A stretch of DNA of 64,000 nt. It comes from Pipra filicauda (Eukaryota; Chordata; Aves; Passeriformes; Pipridae). Position numbers and translations under genes: made by a program. A model generated the notes under the pieces. The model was given only the letters and a program-made list of their open reading frames with translations, did no database searches and had not been told where the DNA came from. The stretch lies in assembly GCF_003945595.2 (NCBI RefSeq), contig NW_024103452.1, forward strand, positions 3,305,493 to 3,369,492. Direction: 5' to 3'. Each line of letters starts with the position of its first letter. The first letter of the stretch is position 1. This document shows positions 1-12,680 of the stretch, in pieces.

Positions 1-1835
1 TGATAACAGTGTGATTGCTCTACATTTGCTGTGCCAATAAAGCATATGCACTTTTCCGTGCTATTTTTAGTAATCTATACCTCAACAGTATGGTATCTAT
101 TTTTAAAAAGTACCCAATCCCCACTTTTCATAGAGATTAACTGTTGCCAATCTTTTTTGTTATAGGTGAAATTTGAGCATGGATAATTAGGCTTCATTGC
201 ACATCAAACAGTGATAGAGTATATTCTTGCCTCAGAGTACTCTGCTGCTGAGGATTTTGCTACCAACTTCTGCAGCAAAGATGAGATTGAAGCACAATTT
301 AGAGGTCTATGGGCTGTTCTAAAACCGTCTGCAGCTTTGCTCAACTTTCATGGAGTTTTGATCCCATTCTTGACACCAAAAATTAAACTTGCCAATTAAA
401 GAATAAGTTTTTAAATTTAGAACACTACTATTAAGCCTATTTCAATATTTTTTATTAAGTTATTAAATAAGATTTTCTTATTAATAAAATCAGATTGATA
501 TAAATAAACATTAAGCCAAAAATGCACTACAGTAGTGGCATAGAAAAAAACTATGGAAAAGTTTTGTTTTCTTTTTTTTTTTTTTTCCTGCTGAATAGCA
601 GGTGTGGTCTACCCTAAACTGAAACACATAATTTCTGACTTTGTATTATTACTTTTTTTTAAAGTCTTTCTTATAATAGTGGTATACAGATTAATACTCA
701 CTGTATATCTAACTCCCCAGATCAGTAACCCTGGATTTTAATCAAAAAATCTGCAGATTAGGTTCAAGGACAAGTCCACGTAGACAAGAAATTCTATCTG
801 GCAGTAATCAATGAGTATTGCCTAGGGAAAAGTATAAAAACAGAGTAAGTTTGCAGTGATATTTCCTTAGAATGTTTTGCAACCTGCCAATGTTTTATGG
901 TCATCCAACTTTTGGTGCTATGAAATTAATTATCTTCCTAGTGATTCATAATTTTTTTCTCTCTCTACGCAACCTACCGAAGTTCCCGTGTAAACACCTA
1001 AACATGGGATGAATCATCTGGGCAAGGAATTTTCAGATATACAATTTTGTGAGTTGCTTTTTACTTCTGGTACAAAATGTTTCACATATAAAACACTGAA
1101 AAGTAATAGCTTTTTTCATATACTATGGAACAATAAATATTCCGTGTTAAAACTTAATTACTTTCCCTTAAGAAGAAAAAGACCCAAACCCAAACCGGAC
1201 CTCAACAACTCCCTTGTCCTTTACTTAATTTTCATACAAACCCTTGAATAAACAATTTTTGATAAGGGAGTAAAATCAGCAATACAGAAAATATGTAGAT
1301 TTACATGCTACATATCAGCTATTTTTTTACCATTTCAATGTATTTCATCATTTATTCCCAGTAGATAAACCAATGTGGTTTCAATTCATATATTAAGGAG
1401 CAAAGGAACAGTCTTTATTTTTGCCTAAGATTATTTTATGCACATGTCCTTCAGCTATGGAAACACTTCAAATAACCCACTGATAATGCGCATTGAGCAC
1501 CCACAGGAAATACAGGGCTATATCACTCAGCTTGAGATGAACAACATTCAAACTATTTTTCTTATAGCTTCTTTGGGGAAAGGAAAGAAAAAAAAAATAG
1601 ATCTGATATTTGTTTCCCAAGATTAAAATGGCAAGCACACTATTGAAAATTAATCTGTGTTTTATGACAAGGATGTTTGATATGGTCCCATTGAAAGGAC
1701 TGGTGAAGAAACCTGGCTCTGTATCTGGAAAAAATCTTCCAGTTTTTAACAGGAGGTATATTTAACCAAAGTGTTGAATACTGTATATCACATTTTTAAA
1801 AAACTTCAAATGCTAATTAGTCGTGTAAACAACTT
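1..1835. other. Intergenic, no gene seen
   Basis: AT-rich sequence with only short chance reading frames (62-80 codons) of no recognisable family. A T homopolymer lies near 571-587. No splice-flanked exon, RNA gene or repeat family is recognised. Confidence 0.6.
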
Positions 1836-1868
1836 ATATGTCTCATTGGCAGCAGCAATGAGACATAT
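1836..1868. repeat. Perfect 13-bp-stem inverted repeat
   Basis: The arms at 1836-1848 and 1856-1868 are exact reverse complements and enclose a 7-base loop, GCAGCAG. The right arm abuts a pyrimidine-only tract. No family or function is recognised. It could form a short hairpin in DNA or RNA. Confidence 0.9.
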
Positions 1869-2070
1869 CCTTTCTTTCTTTTTTCTTTTCTTGTTTTTTT
1901 TATCTTTCTCTTCTCTCTCTGTCTTTCCTTTTCTCTCTCTCTCACTTCATCTTCTATATTTTTCTATCTCTTTCTTCCTCTCTTTTTATCCTTTTCTCTC
2001 CATCAGCATCTTCCTTTAACTTTCTCTCTGCTTTTCTGTTTTTCTTTCCTTCTGTCTTTTTCTCTCTTTT
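1869..2070. repeat. Pyrimidine-rich low-complexity tract
   Basis: About 200 bases are almost entirely T and C on the plus strand, as irregular mixtures of TTTC, TCTC and CTTT with a few scattered purines. This is simple low-complexity DNA. The 82-codon frame across it (1771-2019) is a by-product of composition, since polypyrimidine lacks stop codons. Confidence 0.9.
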
Positions 2071-5000
2071 AAAAGTTGTATTAAAGCTCCACAGTCTTCC
2101 TGTGTATTGTCAATTTAAAAATACAGTTATGTGGCCTAAGATTTATTAATTCAATTTTGGCCTTTTTAACAAACACTAGAAGAAAAGTTAACAAAGTATC
2201 ATGACTCTGAGGGCAAAATTTAGCTGCTACAATTCCAGATAGAGTGCATTTTAGGTGGCAAACTGAGGTATTCTAAGTGCCATACTGCCCGTGGTCTTCT
2301 TTCCTGACTTTGCTGATACCAGAACGACTGCTGAAATACAATGTTACAATAAAACCAAAGATACCTCTCTGCGATAGATTTTCAAAGAAACTTTTTAAGG
2401 AGGTAGAAGAACAGTAACAGCCCGGAATGGTTCTATCACATCAGTGTATCCATCTAATACAGATAAAGTACCAGCACTATAAACAGCAGTCTGTCTGAAG
2501 ATGGAGATTAAGAGCAGAGATCAGCTTTTATACTGATCACAAAGATCACATCTGAATAGCATAAACTAGTTGTTGTTCTGTGTGACACACTTAAAGAGAT
2601 AATAAAACATGCTCACAAATTTACTTATCTCCCATTTATATCTATGGGGCTACTCATGTTTTTAGATATGTTCAAAAGAACTTTATTTGGCTCTAGGCAT
2701 ACGGGACTATTTTTATGAAAAGCTAGAGGATACTTCAAAGCATGTTGACTCAAAAATAACTTTAAAACTATTGATAAAAAACTCATTAAGCTTTATTCTG
2801 AGTCAAAACACAATAAAATTGATAAAATATAAATATCTGTCTTGTAAAATCCAGTCTGAATGAACAGCTAGCTTTTGTGATATAATTCGAAAAGGAGATT
2901 GTCAGGACAGAAAAACACACATTCAAACTGAGAATGACAGGTCATCCGGCCAGCAAAAATTCCAGTGAAGTAGCAACCATGGTGAAATGAGTATTCAATC
3001 AAATATGCCATGAGTGAAACAGGAAGGAAATTCATTTTTCAGTGGTACCTCACACTGTTTAAGCCAAGACTTGATGAACATCAAGACAATGAGACAACCT
3101 ACTCAGTAGGTAAAAATCCCTGTAGACAAGCAGGTTGTGGAAGAGCAGCTGTAATGAAGGGATAAAGCAGTTTGTTTATTCATTTTTTTTAAATAGGAAA
3201 TAGAGCACAAATGTTCTGTTTTAAATAAAAGAGTCACTGTGTCATATCCAAATTTATTAAGTTGGTGAGGAAAAAAAGGATAGTCACAATAGGCTGTAAA
3301 AAAGGTTCCAGTTAGCATGTCTAAACAATAAATGCAGATGTACCATCTGTGTTTGGAATGGAAGGTTGCCTACCCACAACTACATTTTAAAGGGCGTTTT
3401 TATGTATACACCAGGGAACCAGAAGTGAATATAAGGAACATAAGAACACTTCCAGATATATTCTAGGAAGCCTATAAAAATATTACTAGAAGAGAGGCAA
3501 ATCATTATACCTATGATTCTATCACAAATAGATGGGAAAACATGTATTTCTGCTTGTCACATTGTATTTCTGCCATGTTATACCCCATATTTCCTACATA
3601 TTTCTGCCTTGTAGACCTCCAGCCTCACCAAAGGAAGCCCAGGTTCCTGGGTGCACGTCTACTCCTGAGAATACACCTGTTTGTCCCTGAGGTATCTGTC
3701 ACATCCCACAGGAACCAGTTGTGCTGGTGGGTTCAGTGGTGGACTGTGCAGTGCACACACACCATTTTGCCAGCTAACATGGTATACACATACTGACTGA
3801 TCAAAAACAAACTTAATAAAATACATTATGACTCCACACTAAAGGATCTTTTTCCAATGGGCCTTTCACTTGTACGTAGCTACTAATTTTTGGTTCTATT
3901 CATTTCTTCTAACACCAGATATCCAGGAGTTTGGCATTTAATTCTGAGATAATCACTGTAGCATTGTTAGAAATAAAAAAGCATTTGGGGTCACAATTGA
4001 TCTAACTGGATAGAATAAACTTTCAGGGCAACTTTCAAATTTGCCCTTAAGGTATTCTGGAAGTATTTATTACCTCTGAGTCAAATACCCACCTTTCTGA
4101 GCATCCTCAGCTTAACTTCTCTTAGCTGAAGTTTGCTCATTGATTTTGATTTCAAGAAGTTAAGTAAATTAATAGGAAAAAATGCTAAGGAAGTATATCC
4201 CATGAGGAAAGGCACAAAGTAGGTAAAGGGCAGAAATTATGCTGGTTTAGTGCACTAGAAGTGATCTGATGAATTAGAAAACCATCCTAAAACCAGTGGT
4301 CACACATGAAAATGCCATTTTCATATGTTTATTATGTAATACAGAATCAGTAGGAATTTGTAGAAAATTTACTGTGGACTTCAGATTTTGGATTGAATGA
4401 TGGCTTAGAACAGTACTCAGGCTTGAGTGCAGCCTGCAACTCAGCAAGCTGAAATGAAGATTTAAGTCCTAAGTTGTCAATAATCATTTTGGGGACAATG
4501 AGCTGATAGTCCACATTTCCTGAGTGTCCTTCTGTGCACACTACAGCAAAATAAAAGGACCCTAGCTACACTATTTCAATATTTGTTTCGAATATCCATT
4601 GTTTCATCTAAGGATTCCAATTCCCTGACACTGAAAAGAAATCCTTCATCAAGAATTTAACTCTAGAGAAAAATATGGATTAATAGCCATACTTAAGCTT
4701 TTTCAGCTCACTGCTTGATTTAGCATCTAGGTTCATTATATCTTTTTTTGCACGTGCACGTCAAAATTGCACCTGTCTGTTTCTAGAACTAGAAACAAGA
4801 AATACAGCATTCTGGTGTTGGATTTCAGCTAAATACACTTTCTGAAGTGAGGGCTGTTAGGCACAGCATCATCTAACACATCCATATTTGCTTAGGATCA
4901 AAAGGCACATAACATGCTCTGTTATGTGAATGTACCAATGTAGCCACAGGCAGCTAAGGAAATATTTACAATTTGGAATATGGTGCAACTTTTAAATTTA

Positions 5001-8000
5001 TCTAAGTAGCTCAAGCATATAGCTCCTGATTATAAATTTTTTTAGAAGACTAGTTCTCTAGTTTAAAAACAAAAAAAACTACAGTCCTGCATTTTACATT
5101 TGTTGTTGAGTTTATCACAGCTGATAACAACAGAGGTGTATTAAGCTCCAGAAAGAGAATGATAAAAAAACTACTGGGAGATTTGAAGCATTTATATGAT
5201 TAATTCAAAATTTAATTTTGACTGCATTAAATGTCCAGAACACAATCAATAAAGACATTATATCTATTGCTAATATATATACATAGAACTTACGTCAAAC
5301 TGCTTAAAGGATCTTGAGCATTATTTGAAACTGACTGAGAATTTGTATATCAGATATATGAAAATCAGAATGCAATCACAAAAAAATGGTGAAAGGGTAC
5401 ATTCTCCGAGTTTATTCTATTTTTAAGGAGCTCTGAAATTACAAAACCATCTGAACTTTCTGAGAGATATCAGAGTTTAAAATTACATTTTCCATTTTGA
5501 AGGTACTTTAGGTTAAAGTCAGAATTAATGTGTAACATAGAGAACTATAAAATAGAATAGAATTAAAAGAAAATGGATCACTTTAATTGCTGCAATTCAG
5601 TAGATTTTCAATATTGGACACCCAAAATATCATATTTTGACATTTCATCAGACAGAAAAAAAAGCCTTGAAAAGTAAAAATAATAAAAATAATTCTTATG
5701 ATGTTAAAAGGTGATTTCCTGTGTAGCTATGTTTCTGATTGGATAGGTCATGAGTCAAGAACTCAAGAGGTCAATGAAACCAATGTTCTAGTCATGAGGA
5801 CAACACGCCAAAGTTGTAAATGAACCCTCAACTACACATTACCTAATTTTTATGGGTGTATTATCTCTCTGATAATTCTGTGGTTTGTGTTAGTGTGGGA
5901 ATCCATACGGGAACATGTGAACATAATATGTAAACCTGGATGTGCATTATGTCCATGAATAAATTCCTTAATCTCCTTTGCCTGAGTTTCTGGTTCCAAC
6001 AATTCTTACCCATAATAGCCAGAAGGTGTTGTGAGGCTCTCTTCGTTCACTAAAACCATGAAATCTGCTGTGACAGCTTTGCATGAGCAGTTCTAGAAGT
6101 CTATAACTAAAAAGAAATTATGTGCTTGTAGGATTATAACCTATACAGGAAAAGGGTATTTCTTCCTTCTATTTGCATAATCCTGTTTCATAGACTTAAA
6201 CCGTATTCATTAAACTGGGAACTTCCTTGTTCACATTTTAAAATATTAAAACTATTATAGCTTCTTGCATTTTGATATTGTCGCTGACAGTCATCATCTT
6301 CATTTATTCTTCAATTAAATTGTCAATCCTATTGATAATAATACAATAGTTAGAAGATACAAGAAATGCATTGTTTCTTACTTCCTTAGAGATAGAATTT
6401 CACTCAGAATATTTGTCTTATTTTGTTAAGATTAAAATGTATTTCTTCTTGTCTTTTGTTTTCCTCATATCACTTTATAAGTTTTGGTTTTAGGACTTTT
6501 TGTTTTGTTGTGTTTTAAGCCTTCTGGAGAAGAACTTTCTGGGGAAAATAAAAAAAAGAAAACTGGGATTCAAAATGAACACTTCTCAGCTGAACCACCC
6601 TCAGCAGAACAGCAAACTGCTTCCTTTAAACATTCAGATATGTGACTGTACATGAAAATCAGATGGGCATAAGGAAATGATTCCATTTGCCAAATGAAGT
6701 TTCGATCCATATGGCAAACAGCTGCTCTCAGATGAGCAAAATTCTGAGAAGCTAATTTGTTATATCCAAACAGAGGGTCTTGCAGTCAAAGGTAAATACA
6801 TCATAGCACCTTGCAGTTTTTATTTGCTTTCATCACTGCTGATAATGCATAGTCTCTTATGACACACTCTTTCTTTTTCTGACTAACCTGCAAGGCAGGC
6901 AATAACAAACACACAACACACAGGATCTGAGTGTTTGCCACCACTGACATAGGCAGTAAACAGGAACACAATTCCTCATAGTCATAGCAAATTACCACAG
7001 ACATTTTCAGCAATTGTGATATTCCTGAGCTTACAAGAGGGCCACTCCAGAAAGATTTCTTTTGGTTTATGGTGTTATCGCTGTCACTCAGTGCTAACCT
7101 GTTTTTGCCTCAATGTATCTAGGGTAAAACCTGCCAATTGATTGTATTATGAACAGTTGTAAGGGCTGTTAAAAATCCCACACTGAACAACTTAGAGAAC
7201 ATATGTGAATTGAGGTCCATGCTGTTTTATTGCCTGCAGCTTTTGTAGCAAATCCTAAACTGCTTTGAGTCTATAGTGATGTTTACAAATTTCTTAAATA
7301 GTGGTTCCGTGGGAGAGCCACATCATATTTCTTGTGCTCCACAAAACTGCCTCATGGAGGGCCTTTCCAGACATGTCCAGCATCATGTTAATTTGTGGGG
7401 AGCTGTGAGGCAGGAGGCTTGGAGTTCTACACTGAGACACCTTCCAGACATATCTGAAACCATGAATCCAAGCCAATGAGCTGCATGTCTTTTCTCAGAT
7501 CTTAGGTCTTGAGTGTCCTCAACAACACAGATTTATACCATGTCTTACTTACATAATATATAATCATATATTGGGAGAGATCTTTTGCAGAGATTTGATT
7601 CACAGGTTGTCAGGAACACAGTTTGAAAACAGCAACTAGTCTGAATTGTATGTCTTTCTGTTAATTTGTCTTATGATAATATTAATTTGATGTGCTATTT
7701 TTCTCATGAACTTAAGATCACTTGTAGAGTTCAGATCTTTCATTGTAAGATTCAGTAATGGCACATTCTTTTTTTCCACAGATGTGCTGGCAGTATATGA
7801 ATTAAGGAAGTCACAGACTGGGTGAAAAAGTAATAAGATATTTACAGTCAAATTGTCTCTGGAATAAGTCCATAAAAACTAAAGGAGGAAGAAAAAGGGA
7901 AGAATGAGACCAGAAGATCCATTGGAAGGTTTACCAGTTCTAGTTTGAGCAAGACAATATCTGAGAAGATGGCTGCTATATAGATACCTACATAGTTAGG

Positions 8001-8590
8001 TCAGTTATTATTTCAGTTCATTTTCTTTTTGGTATTTTTTATAAAAAATGAAAAGTAAGAAGATAAAATTAATTATATTTAATTTTCACATACATATTTG
8101 TCAAGAATAGTTAAAAGTCAAGTTAGATGCCTGTTTAGTTTTGCTTACAGATCTAACTTCATGATTTAAGTGTTTGAATACATTCCTTTGCCTCTCACAC
8201 TTCAACCAGTTATAAATCTGAAGAGTTTTAACCTTACATGCAATAACATTTTATGAGGACTTAAATTTAAAAGTGTTTGTAATTTTTGTCTGCTGTGAGA
8301 GGCTATTGTTCCACGTCTTTTTCTGTTACAACTTTTTCAATTATATTGTTTCTTTCAGCCTTTTCTTCTTGATTGGAAGTGCTCACTAATGATTATGGGA
8401 TTATTTTATATATGTGTTCCTAATTTGTGACCCTACATCATATATTTCCTCCATCAAAATCCCTAAATTTGGCTGCTCAAGGTGAAATTGAAGTTATTAA
8501 AGAAATCTGGAAAGCCTAACTTTGAAATTCAGGACTTGTCTTGTTTTCAGTAAATTAATCCCTGTCTTCTTACATTCACACTCAGAGATT
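2071..8590. other. Intergenic, no gene seen
   Basis: About 6.5 kb of AT-rich sequence without a supported gene. The longest frames (84 codons at 3542-3796, 71 codons at 3103-3318 and 7636-7851) have no family resemblance and no convincing splice context. Small landmarks are a palindromic CACGTG E-box at 4751-4756 and a perfect 9-bp-stem palindrome at 4778-4797. Confidence 0.6.
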
Positions 8591-9255
8591 TGGCTGGGCT
8601 TCGCGAATGAAGATTTGGGAAGGACTCTACCCACACTTGCTCCAAGTGCACTGATGGCTAAAAAGGCCAATACGAGATAGACAAGTCCAGTTGCAAAAGG
8701 CACAGCAGAAAGACTCCTTAGGTGGTATCGACAAGACACGGTTCTTTCTACGTTGTCTTTTCTCCTCGAGAGTGATCCTGCTTGTGTTCTCAAAAGAAGC
8801 AGCAGCGTTATAGATGGTGTGTCTCCAGGCCTCCCGATTTGAGGCCAGAGTAGACCAATGATGATGATTGATATGGCCAAGGCTGAGACATTGTTTCATG
8901 GAGTCCTTGTATCTCCTCTTTGGGGCTCCTCTCTTGCAGCAGCCAGTGGCAAGTTCACCATAAAGCAAGATCTTAGGGAGGTGGTGGTCCTTTATCCTTG
9001 AGACGTGCCCTGCCCAGCGCAGCTGTGTTCTCATCAACATGGCCTCAATGCTTGTGACTGTTACTTGTTCTAGAACAGATGTATTGGTCACATAATCTGA
9101 CCAGTGGATGTTTAGGATTGTACGGACGCAGCGCTGATGGAAGCGTTCTAAGAGTCGTAGGTGGTGGCGGTAGATGACCCATGATTCGGAACCATATAGA
9201 AGAGTAGACAGCACAATGGTTCTGTAAACACTGATCCTGGTACTTTTCTTCAGAT
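8591..9255 (-). mobile_element. RTE-clade LINE, 5'-truncated copy 1
   Basis: This is the 3' end of a non-LTR retrotransposon on the minus strand. It shares an almost colinear segment with a second copy at 15731-16206 on the plus strand. It carries the reverse-transcriptase C-terminal region (LLYGSE, RLLERFHQRC, RWAGHVSR, RGAPKRRYKD) typical of RTE-like elements. The 3' end is placed at 8591, where similarity between the copies stops after CCCAGCCA. The 5' limit near 9255 is where the coding frame ends and is approximate. No target-site duplication is evident. AviRTE is the likeliest family in a bird, but this needs a consensus comparison. Confidence 0.85.
8627..9255 (-). pseudogene. RTE reverse transcriptase C-terminal remnant (copy 1)
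   Basis: This is the C-terminal end of an RTE ORF2 reverse transcriptase. The frame is open for about 210 codons, from the truncation point near 9255 to a stop at 8627-8629. Seen in order are SVYRTIVLSTLLYGSESW, a basic RWAGHVSR segment, RGAPKRRYKD, a basic EEKRQRRKNR stretch and a terminal cysteine/histidine cluster beginning CCAFC. The endonuclease and the catalytic RT motifs are missing, so it cannot be functional. The terminal cluster is damaged: the cysteine after the histidine in copy 2 (SHQRAC) is a tryptophan here (SHQCTW). The open frame looks like incomplete decay of a fairly young insertion rather than selection; this is inference. Confidence 0.82.
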
Positions 9256-9744
9256 GTTTATTTCACCAAACTCTTTTATGGAATTTTGATATATTTATTA
9301 TTTAAATAGTACTTGACTATGAATGGAATCCATATGATTTGAAAATGTTTAAGGTGGGGTTTGCTGTTTTTTTGAGGGGAGGAGGGTTTAATTGATTTAT
9401 TTATATTCTATTCAATATACATTCTACAAGGTATCTTTTTAAAAAAGTCTCAATTAATAATTTTAAATAAAAAGTAATATTAGTCACCTACTTAAAAGAA
9501 TTACAAAATCCATATTCTCAAGAATATTGTAAAAAACCTCCAAAGCATTAATTTTAAATACAGAGCATATAACATGTATTTTGAATACTCTGTTTGCAGT
9601 AGTGTTCTTATTTAAAGAGGATTTCCAATTTCTTTTATAATTATTATTTCAGCCTCAAAAATTTGCTTAGTTCTTCTGGTTACAATTCTTTAAAGAAAGA
9701 AATTATGTCAAAGGGGTTATGAGACTGAAAATTATCATTTTTGC
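9256..9744. other. Intergenic, nothing recognised
   Basis: AT-rich spacer between the RTE fragment and a CR1 fragment. No coding, RNA or repeat signal is recognised. Confidence 0.5.
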
Positions 9745-10075
9745 AGAATCAGAGTCACATGGAATGATTGAGGTTGAAAGCGACCTCTGTAGGTCATCTA
9801 GTTGAACCCACCTGCTCCACCAGGTTTCCCATAACTATGTCCAGGGGACTTTTGAATATCTCCAAGGATGGTGACGGTCTGGGCAACCTGTGCCAGTGCT
9901 CAGTGACCATGACAGTAAAAAAGTGTTTTCTCAAGTTCAGACCGAACCTCCCATGCTTCAGTTTGTGTCTGTTGCCCCTTTTCCTGTCACCGGGCAGCAC
10001 TGAAAAGAGCCTGGCTCTATATTCTTGTTTGTATATATCTAGATTGATAAGATCTTCCCTGAGCCTTCCGTTGGT
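9745..10075 (-). mobile_element. CR1 LINE, 5'-truncated
   Basis: The plus strand begins with an AGAATCAGAGTCACATGGAAT-type tail and a GGTTGAAAGCGACCTCTGTAG segment, which are the complement of the CR1 3'UTR. The minus strand then encodes the CR1 reverse-transcriptase C-terminus (GNRHKLKHGRFGLNLRKHFF, then TEHWHRLP). The copy is diverged and lacks the 5' part. The right boundary is approximate. Confidence 0.9.
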
Positions 10076-12225
10076 AATGGAATCTTACACATCCAGCTCA
10101 TAAACAGACATTTGTATCACAGGCAACTAAATTTAGGTATATAAATCTCGAGTTGAGTTTCTTTGCAAACATCAAACTTTCATTATAAAAAATGCTTGCA
10201 AAAATGTGGTTTATTGCACATTATACAATAAGCACATTATAGTATTTAAAAAAAAACATTGAAAATTAGTCTTAAAAATTTTCATACCTTTCAAATATAT
10301 ACTATACAAGTATTTTAGAAATCAGAAAAAAACAAAATGTTCTTTGTCCATTTTTCAGTGAAACAGAGGGCAAAACTTGCAGAGAAAGTATGACTGACAG
10401 TTCATTTAGCTAGATGCTACCCAAACAATTAAACACTTGCTTCCTTCAGTTCAATTAGCACCCATTCCATGACAGGTACAAATCACATTCCCTTCTTCCC
10501 TTAGCTCCTGGTTTGCAGACAATAGCACCTAGGATATTGGATCAGATCAGAGCAACTGTTCAGCCTTGCTCCCTGTTCTGAATTACCAGGAATCAAGACT
10601 TTGACTTCATTCACTCCTGCATTCACTCCTGCAGTTCAGTTTAGACACAACCTGTAAGACTGTTATAACCACCCACTGAAACCTGCCAATACTGTAAAGA
10701 GGAGGAATGAAGAAATAAGACACAAGTGCCACTCGTCAACACATGGTGCAGAAAAGCTGGTTAGCTCATGATAGGACACTATGCCTACCATAATAAGTTT
10801 AATGCTTTTTTTTTTAGAACAACAGGAAGCAGAAAGTAAAGCTGAAATGCAGAATGTTGCTCTCAGATTTATTTTATCAATGTTTAGACTTATCAGATGT
10901 CAAACTACTCAGTTGCACACTGCCTCACAGTTGGGCTTGTAAGAAAGTCATGTTTTTTAGCTTTGAATAACAGGAATTTTTATTGTAAAGCATTTAAATC
11001 CCTCTAGATATTAATGCTCCCTTACAGTTTCCAACTTGGGGTCAATGACTCCAAATCACATTGTATTTTGCCAGTTTCCTGTTACTAATAGATGCACTAC
11101 CAACAAACAGTAATACTTCTCTGTCCTTTACCAAAAATAAAAGGGCTGAGTTATTTCCAGCAATGTTTGTAAAGTTTAAAGTATCTGATCTTTCTCTGCT
11201 TCTGTGTTTACGACTGTTCAACTATATGATATTTCTCTGTTATGAGATCCACATGTAAGTCTAGGCACATTTTACTATTAAATTTAATTTTATTCCTAGC
11301 ACTTCAGTCATCTAAACAATGTTTGCATTTAACCTGCTTCATGTTCTCCTAACACTACCTCAGAGCAAGACCAAGGCACACAGCAGCCTCCTTTCTGCCA
11401 GATACTCAGATATCCGGACAGAAGGAACTGTGATCTGTTCCAGGTAGGTCATCAATGCAACCAATTCAAGAACTGGGACTTTTGGTAGTTCTGAAGTATA
11501 ATGTGACATCCAGTTTAAGAACATTCAACATGCAAATATTAACAAGCTCCATGGAAATGTCTACTTTTTATTCTCTAGCCACTTATTAGAAATACTGAAC
11601 GACATTAGTTCCAAAGAATTGCAGTGATTCTACATTGACAGTTACCTTTATCACAATCTATTGTTATCTTACTCTCAAAAATTCATAATTTTATTGTTGT
11701 AAAATTAATAGTTTCCTATGTGACATAATATCAAATGCTCTTCAGATATGTGCACTGTCTAGAAAACAGTGATATCAAAAGTTTCCTGTTGGCAAGCCAT
11801 GATTAACTTTGATAAACTCATTGTGCATTATGTCATTTTCTGTTTATTGTGAAATCTTCAATTACACTTACTCCAGGTGTTCCATATTACAAAGGTTAAA
11901 CAATTGCTCCTCAGCCACCCAAGACCTCATTTTTCTTCTTTTAAATACAAATTCTGCAATGTATAGCTTCTAGCTATGAAGAACAATCTTCAACTTGACA
12001 AATTCTTTATTATTTCTTTCTACATTCTGTAAGTCAGTTTTCTTGAAGGTCTGAAATGATGCTTACCAGCTCTCCCAAAATCAGCCTATCACTTCACTAC
12101 ACATAAATGCAGGCACTGCCCAAAGTCCTTCTACTTGTCAATGGAGAGACAGGAATTTTCAGACACGCATTTAGCTCTTAGTTTGAACTGGACTTTATAG
12201 AGGCCTTTTTTTCCATTTATTTTAA
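10076..12225. other. Intergenic, no gene seen
   Basis: About 2.1 kb of AT-rich sequence. It includes an exact 12-bp tandem duplication at 10608-10631 (CATTCACTCCTG twice). No exon or repeat family is recognised. Confidence 0.55.
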
Positions 12226-12680
12226 AGGAGCATGGGAAAAACAGGCTTTGGATTGCTCTGCTTAACTCTTAACGCTGGGGAAACTCTGCCAGGGTCCTGA
12301 GTCACTCCAGGGACCCAAATGCCCATCCTTGACCCCAGGGCTCCCCTTGGCCTTGCCACAGTGCAGGACCCCATTCCAGCCCCCTGTGCCATCAATCCTT
12401 GTCCCAGAGAGGCCATAGGACACATCTCCAGCCCTGACACAACTGGCTGCTGAGGTGGACCACCCCACTGGCTGATGGTTCAGCCTGGCTTCACCCCGGG
12501 TCTGTCCCCACAGCCCTGATGGGCCATTCAGGACAGGGACAGACCCTGTTTCCCTTTGCTGGCCTTGATCCCAAACCCTACCTGCAGAACAAGGTCTGAG
12601 CCTGGCCTTGGCCTTTTGCTGTGTCAAAGGATTCAGACTGAAGCTGGTCCCTGGCCTATCCATCTCCTCATTCCACTAAT
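12226..12680. other. GC-rich block of unknown origin
   Basis: About 450 bases are clearly richer in G and C than the flanking AT-rich DNA, with sharp edges. A 133-codon minus-strand frame (12262-12663) shows no family resemblance and is probably open because GC-rich sequence has few stops. CpG is sparse, so it is not a CpG island. It could be a fragment of an LTR element or another repeat. I do not recognise it. Confidence 0.5.

Noticed and set aside
1771..2019. 82-codon frame rich in Leu, Phe and Ser, resembling a membrane protein
   Set aside because: It is translated from a pyrimidine-only tract; composition alone gives such residues.
3437..3520. GAACATAAGAAC and CTATGATTCTATCAC words suggesting a SINE or CR1 tail
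   Set aside because: Only short words match. There is no continuous similarity to a family I can name.
8497..8880. 127-codon minus-strand open frame
   Set aside because: It overlaps the RTE reverse-transcriptase remnant in another frame and runs past the element into unrelated flank. It is a shadow of the element, not a gene.
10525..10580. ATTGGATCAGATCAGAGCAA segment resembling an amniote repeat
   Set aside because: Too short and diverged to separate from chance.
12262..12663. 133-codon minus-strand frame as a possible gene
   Set aside because: The GC-rich composition explains the lack of stops. There is no known domain, no signal or splice context, and an overlapping frame in the same block is equally open.
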